DNA of 64,000 nt from Branchiostoma floridae. Its lineage: Eukaryota > Chordata > Leptocardii > Amphioxiformes > Branchiostomatidae. A model generated the notes under the pieces. It ran no database searches. It saw nothing but the letters and a program-made list of their open reading frames with translations, and was not told the DNA's origin. Location of the stretch: assembly GCF_000003815.2 (NCBI RefSeq), contig NC_049994.1, positions 8,614,579 through 8,678,578 on the forward strand, read 5' to 3'. Shown in pieces: positions 55,575-64,000 of this stretch (position 1 is its first letter; every line of letters starts with the position of its first letter). Made by a program: the position numbers and the translations under genes.

Positions 55575-58500
55575 GTAAGTTACAGCCTACAACCTCTTCA
55601 CACTAGAACACATGTGTTAATCTGTAGATCATCTGTAAGCTCTATATGTTAGTACTTTTTCTTACCCAGGACTTACAGACAGATTAAGACCTGTCCCGTT
55701 TAGGTGTCAGACGGCATTCTTCTGACCGTATGCTGCCGTATCCCACACAAACCCACAGCTCCGTGAAGCCGAAATGACAGACTAGAAAAGTCTCGCGGCA
55801 CTTTCATGAGCCGGGAAACAAAGTTGTCAGACCGTGCCCGCTCTCTAAACCCAAACCCAACATTTACCTATCTCCTAAAATCTCATCCGCAAACTTCAGC
55901 CAATAATTCTCACCCGATATCTCGGCTTCAGAAACGTTTCTATTATGCAGCACTGTTGCTATCTTGCTGCAGAAATCTATATCATTATTAAAACAGTGCT
56001 CTACAGGAGCGCCCTGAATGCTGCATCAATACAACAGACAAAGGGTTGGAATAGAGAAAAGCCGTCCCACAGCCGTGTATATCTCCGTACCTGACACACA
56101 CTCGCCCGCAAAGCTCATGATATACGACGTACGCTGATTGTTAGGCTCGTCTTTTGTACCGAGGGAGAGGAAATTACCCACTAGCTCGTCCCTCTAGTAC
56201 AGATAACATCCCCACAATTCCAGCTATAATAAGTGGTTGTTAAGTAATAAACGCGGGGAGGGGAATTTTTATTAGGAAATGATAGGGTGGAAATGACGCT
56301 TTTATAACGTGAGTGTATGTCTGGGAGCTTTGGAAGGATGTGCAGAGATGGGCATTATAAACTGTCTCTGTCTTGTGTTAGCACACCGATGGCTTTTTAA
56401 TGAAAACAGCATCCGAACGGCACTCACTGAACGCAAAATCAGAGAATGTGTTGCACAGTTAATGCTCAGAAACCTACACTTGAAAACTTTGTGTCTTTTA
56501 GCATAACACTGTGCAGAAAGACAGCATGCACTTCTAACACGAGGTGTAAAAATAAACAGTGTAGCTATCCCCCAAAACTTATGATTTTGCCAAGCGGTTT
56601 CCAGTGCCCCTTTTTATATTCACAGTTTCGCTTCACAAAAGATTAAAACAAGCAGGCAAATGGCTTTTCCCAGGAAGAAGCTCACTCTATCAATTTAGAT
56701 GAAGCGATTCCTCCAAACCTTGTCTGACAGTCTGTCAAAGGTAACCATTTCTTTTCAATAATCTCAGTCCCGATTGACTGCTTTTACCGAAGAACTTGGG
56801 CCGTTTTGTGTCAGGTTGAGTTAGCCTGGGAAATTGTTACAAATGGCCGACAAAAACTGGTTGTAAAGTCCTACTCAGCTAGCGCAGTGCACCCCTGTCC
56901 CTTGCAACCATAGCATCACTACGGTCTCTTCGTTCAAGTGGTGAGCACTCTAACAACTAGATCATAATCGCTCAGCCTAAAGCTCTTCTAAACACTCTCA
57001 AATACAACACTATGTCCACGAGACAGATTGTGGTATTCACAAATGGCCGACAAAAAACTGACTTTAAAGTTCAGCTCAGTACAACCACATCCCTTGCAAC
57101 CATAGCATCACTGTGGTATCATCGCTTGGCTAACACTCTCTAACAACTAGATCATAATCTCTCAGCCTAAAGCTCTTCTAAAAGCTCTCAAATACAATAT
57201 GTCCACGAGAGAGATTGTGGTATTAAGCTCAAGGTTCCTTTCCACCCCTTGGCTTTGTTTTATGCGATGATTGAGGATTGACTAGCGGCTAAATCCGATA
57301 TCAAATCCCGATTAGATTTTACATGAAAATGGCCCCAACAGATGTCCACTTGGTCGTCTGACAGTTGTGGAGTTCCCCTGGTACGACTAGTCACTCTTGA
57401 TATTGGAGCTTTGGCTTAAACTTTACAGTTGTGGCACTGTGTGACCAATATATTCTTCTCTCTGTCGTATTCTTTTGACCAATACTTGTCATAACAGACA
57501 ATATGTTATAGCAACAGATTCAGCAAAGTAGCATGGGTTGGTGTGTGAATTTAAGCATTTTCACATTAAAATTAAAGTTGCACAAAACAAAAATATCAAC
57601 ACGAAAATAACAGCAATGATTGCTTTGTGTCAACTAAAATTGCAAGCATGCCCCTTGTGTCTGTAGTTTGGACCTTAGTTTGCAAATATTACCAATAGAA
57701 TATAAAATGTGGTAGCTTCGGTATATGTTTTGTTAAGATTTGGGCACGCCATGAAACGTTTGAAATACCAGTTTTTTTCTTCAATATCCAACATAAATAG
57801 AAGCAGTAGTAAAATCACGGTAAACTATTCGGAAACACAGTTATTTACTTGGGCATGACGCCAGCGTCTATCTGTATTTTTAGCATATGGTAACCCCCAC
57901 GCTTCGTGTTAGAACACGCTTCCTTTTCTGTTTACAATTTTGTAAATGCAAACAATTATAAGGTTATGTTTTACAACTAATCTTCAATACTTTATGCTCT
58001 AGAGGCAGTTCTCCGTTCTAAGATCAAATAATCCTGAAAGTTTAGAAATTCTGCGTTCACGCTTTGTGTATTTCAACCGACAAAAACGACCACAAACCTT
58101 TCAAGACACATGTTTATAATTGCATCTGACGACCCCACGTCCAAAATCAAACGTCTTTTTTATCTAGACCACCAACTTGGAGATAAAATTTCCCAAAGAA
58201 AACAAAACTCCCTGATCATTTAACCTTTCTTTCTTTGATGCATTAATTTCGTAGATCCTATATAATCCGTTTTATGCAGTTATGAAAAAAAGGGCGGCAA
58301 AGATGCGATTTCCTAAAACGTGCGTTTTGCCGCTGGACATATGATGAGCCATTGCCGCTATAATACACACTAATAACGCCTCCATTCATCTTGTCCAATA
58401 TGAATAAAATTGAAATAATATGGCAATAAAGAGATATGATGAGCCTCGGGGGAACCACGTCGGGAAGCCGGGGGAAAACTGTTCCCGATTGATGTGAACG

Positions 58501-61500
58501 TTACCTACTGGTGAGCGGACGGCCATGGGGGAACGGGCGGGCAGGCTTCGCCTTCTGACCGATTAGCTGCTTTTTGTTCTCCGTACAAGCGGCTAACGAT
58601 AGATGATCTAACGGGGGTTAGAGGATAGCCACGTGTAGACGGAGATAGAGAGGTCTCCCGCCGAGATCACTCGGAATTTCTCATATCTGCTACTTCTTTT
58701 TGTTGAGATTTGTCAAATACGGCCCTTCTTTGAAATTGCAGTTGTAGTCAGACACACTCAGGTACTACTCGTACAGTACTGCTTTAAGAAAACCATCAGC
58801 ACAAATCGTAGATACTAAGACAACATGATAAGAAAGCACCTGATTCGTTTGTGTGTGTGTGTTTGTTTGTCTGTGTGTCTGTGTGTGTATATGTGTGTGT
58901 TTGTGTCTTTGCGTGTTTGCGAGTGCCTTTGTGTGTGTGAGTGTGTCTCTGCATGCGCGTTTGTGTGTGTGTGTGTGTGCGTGTGTGTGTTTGATTTTAT
59001 AATAGACTGAAAATTAAAACCTTATAACACCATCCCGATCAATATCCGCACCAAACTACAAATGTCAAATGCAAGGCAAGTTAACAAGAGCAAAATTTTA
59101 TCAACATTTCATAAACTTTGTATAAGTGCAACTTATTACGAATTCTTGTACTCTCTCTAGAATTTTTTTATGCTAAAACGCGCTTGCTATGTGTGCAAAC
59201 AATATCGCAAAGCACATACCTGTAGCAACTATGAAATGATGAGGAATGGTGAATATACTAGTAGTTCACAAAAGGGAACCCAGTTTATATACACCAACGT
59301 ACACCTTTTAACATACAAAGAAAAGAAGAACAAACTATAAAATAAGTATGCTATACGTGTGTACATGAAATTGGGATAATCTACTATATAGTTTATGTTG
59401 TCTTAGAACAACCTATTTTGTAAATAGAGTCCAGGCGTCACCATTTCGTGTTGACCTACTAGTACTACTGTAAACTGTATGTCTAATCTAAGACATAAGC
59501 AAACCAATGTTTACAACAACTAGCACAACGTTTTTCCACACACCATTTAAGATGTATACTTAACGACCACATGTACCCAGCAGAAACGAAAACTAACATG
59601 TCAACCGTCTTGTTCCGTTGTTTGGCTTTCCCACGAGTGTCCCCCGCGTTCCTTTGTTTCTTTACGGAGAATAAAACAACAAATGTTCGGTCTAGACGTT
59701 TGGGTTTGCGTTCTCAAAATGCCAGTACCCCGGGAGACACGTTTGAGATATGGGTGCATACGGTGAACCTAGCGCCTGCGACTTGCTAAGGAGCCTGTCA
59801 GTTTCTTTCACGGTCGTCCGTTCCAGTAATTCTGTCTTTCCTGGAAGCGACAGTCCTTTCCTGTGTTCATTTCATGGGTTTAGGTATTTGTTTGTACACG
59901 TAGAACGTGCGAACGTGCTGTTGTAAGATCTCAGTAGAAACGTTCGCTTTTTCTTGGGAGAACTACTCAACGTTGGCAACCAAGTATTTTCAAGATTGCC
60001 GTAGCACTGCGTTCTCGGGTCAGTTTATAGCAATCCAACTCAACAGAATCTTTTTAAAAATAGACTTTGTAGTCAAATTTTAAAGAAAAAAGTCGTAGCT
60101 AAGAGAGAAGAAGTGTTCACTCTTCTCTTGGTGAAGCCATGCCGAAATATTCAGATAAATATTTACTGAGTTTAGCGATGAAGGTTTACTATAAACGCCG
60201 GCTTTCTTTAGCATTTATCATGAAATGCTATGGTGCCAAACAGCTCTGTTGTTTTTTGTAATCATCTCGTTCATTTTTAGTACGATTATCTGTGGATCCA
60301 CCGTGACATTATTCCAAGTACTTACTGTACACTCTGTATTTCCGATTGGTAACCGACAAATTGTCATGGTTCTACTGAAGTGAGCCGGGTCAAACGGTGT
60401 TTATTTAAATAGAAAACTGAGAAATCGCATTGCCTCCTTAAAAGCTACAGACGCAAAAATATACAAGTCTTAAGTACTTAGACATTACGGTATTTTCTTT
60501 GTTAATGTCCTGAATGTTATTGCTTTGACGAAATCATTTAGTAGCAAATTATAAGGATTATATTTTCATGCCTTGAAGTAGGAAGATCGAAATGGTTACG
60601 AAGGTACATTTCCTCTTAAGTTCTCTGTTCGTACCATATTGCAAATGGTTGGCGACCTGTATCCTTTTGAACTTATTTCTTAGTGTTTTTTTCCTGATAT
60701 TTAAACGTTATACCACAACGAGTTTCTCACTAATTGGTTGACGTAGATATAAGTGCTAGGTACACACTAGGTGCTACCTTTGTTTTCTTTCAAAACATCA
60801 CGTAATGCTCTTGTGGTCTAAATATTATGGTCCAAAATCAAAACACTGCCACCAACCTTCCACTGTGTGTCCTCTATACAGTTCACAATGGCTCATTTCA
60901 ACATGGTCAACCAAGACGACGTTTCGTGTGAACGTTAGCCAAACAATTCGATGTTTATCTTTTGGAATTTTTTCGCACGGTGGTCGCTGAGGAACTGGGC
61001 AAGTTTGGGATGATAGAATCTATTAATACGCCATTTACAAATGAATTATTACAGCGCCCTTAGAGATTATTTCAGCGATGTCAATTATAAAAAAGATATA
61101 ACCACCGGTAACCATGATTTCGGACGCAAACTGCCAAGGAATTGAAGTTAAGATAGAACGCTTGGGCATTCGGAAGGGCATAAGCATCCTTTCTCATTAC
61201 TAGACCACACATAGCCCTCTCTAACCGACAAGACATTCTTGATAGTGTTTTAGAAGACTGATTTTGGTTTCCTGTCGTTAGAGAGAAGTTACCGGTAGCC
61301 GGTGGGGGTCCTTCTCCGCACAGATGTTAGCGGTACATTAAATTCTGGCATAAAACATGTCACTTCCATGTATGACTAATAAGAACTAATTTGCGATGAT
61401 TACTGTGGCGCGAACCACCCACCAGATGCCGCTGACAACGCAGCAGTTCTTAAAGATCATCCCTTAAAGGAAAATTAAAACCGGGACAAGATTAGCCGCG

Positions 61501-63556
61501 ATGTCAAGTGCTCGTCTTGACCTCTTGAAGCTGGTTTATGTTCCTTAAAGTGCCAAGAATGTGCCGCAGGCTTCTTCTACATATAGTTGTCGTCTAGATT
61601 TCAGTGCCATGTCTTAGTTCTCAGTACTTGGCGTGAGAAAGCACTTTTTCTTGCCCCCATCTTTTATATGACAACAGCTGCATCGTTCTTTGAGATTTCA
61701 AGATGCGTTCAATTCTTTAAAAGCTGCAACCAAGTACTACAAGATAGATTGCCCACTTTAATCTGAAATGACGGCTTCCTTGTATTGTTTATTTCCGTTC
61801 CGTAGAAATGAAATGTCATATGAAATTCGTATCGTTTTGCCCAAGGGCTAGAGTTGAGGAGAGAACGCACTCTCGTTGTCTCAAATCGGAATCACAAAAC
61901 ATCAATCAAATAAACGTCGCACTCTCAGCTATCCATGCTTTTCCTTCAGTTCGATATTTCTTAATATAAAAATTGGTGTATAGTCGCCTTACGAAAGCTT
62001 GACTTTATGTTGTTTTTTTATCTCATCAAATAGCTAGAATCAGTTTTTAAAGACGGTGTTCTCCTCTGTATCTAGTTGTGTGAAAGAACGACTTTATCAC
62101 ACATACATACATACCCCGAAGGTAAAGTCATACACCATACACGTTTCCTCTGATACAAATCAACTTGTATAGACTCGGAAAACTCCATTTGATGAAGATC
62201 TCCACTTTTAGAATAATCCCTAGTCAATGATGTCGATAAATGTCGATAAGCAGATATACTAGAAGCTGTCGACATTTAGAAAGGGTCAGAAAGTGTGACT
62301 ATGTATAATCGTATTCAGGAACTTGATGCAGCTCATAGTCTTGCATGTATTGTAAATAAACGCTTGAATTCGTAACAGTGAAATGATTTTACGTTATTCT
62401 GTCTTTTTTTTCAAAATCATTTTTAACTTTGAATTAACGTAAAAACGTACAATGTAAATCACATACAACGTTGTGTCGAAAGCAAAGAGTATTTATTTTT
62501 TTAATGTCTATCTTAATAAAGCAGACATCGATGGTTTTATCACATTTTATAACGCAATATGTTAGATGAATTGTGTTAAGTTGTTTTAACACAGCTAATA
62601 CAGAAGTGCGAACGTAGGAAATATAGAATATAAATAGGTTATTTTACGTAATATGCTGACATTGAGATGTGCACTTTATACCAACATAAACACAGATGAA
62701 AGTATGATACAAAAGAAGACAATATTCGTAGGGCAGAATTTTGAGCGAGAGTCAATTTCTTTACCTTCTCTGTCTTTATAGTTTAAGTGTATTTCATACA
62801 TATTTCAAAACGATTGAAAACAATACGGTTTCATATCGAAATGCGTTTCTTCTGGATATTTGATAAGTCAATGCCTGTGCCTTTATCTAGTTCCTTATCT
62901 TGAAACTACTTCTTATTTCGTTTCGACATTTTGTATCTTAGTTCAGAAATGAAGATAATTTATATTATATCAGCTGTATCATTTCAAAGACTCGTCAGAA
63001 GACAATACGGATTCATATCTATATGTGTTTCTACTATAGCTATTTGATAATTCAATGCCTATGTCTTTGTCTCATTTCCTTGAAACTACTTCTTATTTCG
63101 TTTTGACATTTTGTATCGTAGTTCAGAAATGAAGATGATTCATATCAGCTGTATTATTTTATAAAGACTCGTCAGTGGATTGAACATATCTCCATTCTTT
63201 TCCGATGCTCTGTTCGCACCGCAGGACCCCGAACGCGGAAAGCTCGGCCCAAAGATCCGAAGAAAGCCGAGGAGAAGCGGCCGAGAACGGCGTTCACTTC
63301 CGAACAACTCCAGCGCCTGAAAAAGGAATTTCAAGAGAACCGTTACCTCACAGAGCAGCGGCGGCAGGACCTGGCAAGAGAGCTGAAGCTAAACGAGTCA
63401 CAGATCAAGATATGGTTTCAGAATAAGCGTGCGAAAATCAAGAAGGCGGCTGGAGTACGGAACGGACTAGCGCTCCACCTCATGGCGCAGGGGCTCTACA
63501 ACCATTCCACCATGCCGACAATGGGAGACGAGCACGGGCTTGATATGCATGACTAG
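55160..63556 (+). CDS. En: Engrailed homeobox transcription factor (complete, two coding exons)
   Basis: This predicts a 248-aa nuclear repressor from exons 55160-55574 and 63225-63556. In order: eh1 (FSIANIL, residues 39-45; Groucho/TLE binding), a Ser/Pro-rich region, the EH2 motif [17 protein letters not shown] (123-139; Pbx/Extradenticle contact via its tryptophans), a basic EH3 linker, the homeodomain (about 155-214, EH4, with Q50, K52 and A54 typical of engrailed) and the EH5 tail [14 protein letters not shown]. The protein is shorter than vertebrate En1/En2, mainly in the N-terminal half. The single intron, between EH2 and EH3, splits a Gly codon as in vertebrate En genes; the homeobox itself is uninterrupted. 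The start is the ATG preceding the eh1 frame. It lies in tandem with two Nedx-like homeobox genes. Confidence 0.97.
56838..57226. repeat. Tandem duplication, unit about 200 bp, in the engrailed intron
   Basis: AAATGGCCGACAAAAA begins both units (56841 and 57041). Shared later segments include CTTGCAACCATAGCATCACT, AACAACTAGATCATAATC and ATGTCCACGAGA. The units differ by small indels. Confidence 0.9.
58850..58992. repeat. TG microsatellite in the engrailed intron
   Basis: GTGTGT runs with interruptions such as TTTG, CTGT and GCGT. The Cys/Val-rich frame is an artefact. Confidence 0.95.
62805..63169. repeat. Tandem duplication, 180-bp period, adjoining engrailed exon 2
   Basis: GTTCAGAAATGAAGAT occurs at 62941 and 63121. 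TTGAAACTACTTCTTATTTCG and GACATTTTGTATC are also shared. The second copy ends about 55 bases before the exon 2 acceptor. Confidence 0.88.
63225..63556 (+). CDS. En: Engrailed exon 2 (EH3, homeodomain, EH5)
   Basis: The acceptor is GCACCGCAG ending at 63224. The exon completes Gly 139, then codes for the basic linker, the uninterrupted homeodomain and the EH5 tail, ending at TAG 63554-63556. No AATAAA is seen in the remaining 444 bases, so the transcript probably ends beyond the window. Confidence 0.97.
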
Positions 63557-64000
63557 TGCGGCAAACAAACCTCGGCGGCGAACCGGTCCGTGAAATTGTG
63601 GACAGCCGGACATCAGAAACATCTTACGGACAAGCATTGTCTGGACATATCGTCTAACTGTCCAACTGAATCTCAGAGCTATGTTCCTTGTTTCAATCCA
63701 AAAGCATCAAGTAGCGTTAATCGTTTGTTGGTAAGGTCTAAAAATTTTGCCAGTGTCTTAATTTATTGTGACGCATATTTTTGGACAACAGAAGAAAAGG
63801 GTAGATTCTTTTCGGACGAAAAAAAGGAATAATGAATGGACAGTACAAAAGAAGGAATCGTTTGATCAGTCTACCTTGATATATTTACATATCCACAGCG
63901 GACAGAAGAGAGATATTATTTTTGTCAGTCAGTCTCTGAATTCTGTGATCTTTTGACAAGTGAAATTTGTGTTTTTCTGTTCGTGTGTCTATAGAATGAA

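Larger units (their letters stand above)
55575..63224 (+). other. Engrailed intron
   Basis: A 7.65-kb GT-AG intron. It holds two tandem duplications (56838-57226 and 62805-63169) and a TG microsatellite. A GC-richer patch at about 58440-58680 and one around 61090-61560 could be regulatory. No exon is supported. Confidence 0.8.

Overview
This is animal nuclear DNA, most likely from a cephalochordate (amphioxus, Branchiostoma). That assignment is an inference. It rests on chordate-type gene structure with long introns, a high density of short inverted-repeat transposons and local tandem duplications, a short 248-residue Engrailed, and two neighbouring homeobox genes of a type (Nedx, 'next to Distal-less') that I recall as duplicated in amphioxus and absent from vertebrates. 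No species was confirmed by a search.

The window holds three homeobox genes, all on the + strand. (1) The 3' part of a Nedx-like gene (coding exons at 6354-6532 and 7126-7410); its 5' exon lies left of the window. (2) A complete Nedx-like paralogue with coding exons at 21662-22034, 30855-31039 and 43513-43803, predicting 282 aa with an eh1 repressor motif and a homeodomain split between residues 44 and 45. (3) A complete engrailed gene with coding exons at 55160-55574 and 63225-63556, predicting 248 aa with eh1, the EH2 tryptophan motif, the En homeodomain and the En C-terminal motif. All three are expected to be nuclear, sequence-specific regulators; the eh1 motifs predict Groucho/TLE-dependent repression.

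Regions: 1-6353 is Nedx (copy 1) upstream/intron sequence with two tandem-duplication arrays. 7411-21661 is intergenic, with trinucleotide repeats, a palindromic MITE family and a Harbinger-like MITE nested in another repeat. The 8.8-kb first intron of Nedx copy 2 carries several MITEs and a 5'-truncated non-LTR retrotransposon with an open reverse-transcriptase frame. Its 12.5-kb second intron carries a 5S-rRNA-derived SINE, a 976-bp inverted-repeat element, a long GGAT/GGTT array and tandem duplications. 43804-55159 is the Nedx-En intergenic region, with a five-unit repeat array, a 100-base assembly gap (48834-48933), GC-richer and repeat-poor stretches that look regulatory, a near-exact 100-bp duplicated module, and a TATA/CCAAT promoter candidate for En. 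The 7.65-kb En intron has a TG microsatellite and two tandem duplications.

The most notable signals are the near-identity of exon 2 between the two Nedx genes (130 of 132 homeobox bases) against strong divergence of exon 3, which suggests gene conversion; a decayed extra homeobox fragment inside the intron of Nedx copy 1; shared eh1 and C-terminal motifs between Nedx and En; and four short MITEs that begin TAG and end CTA with 9-bp target duplications.
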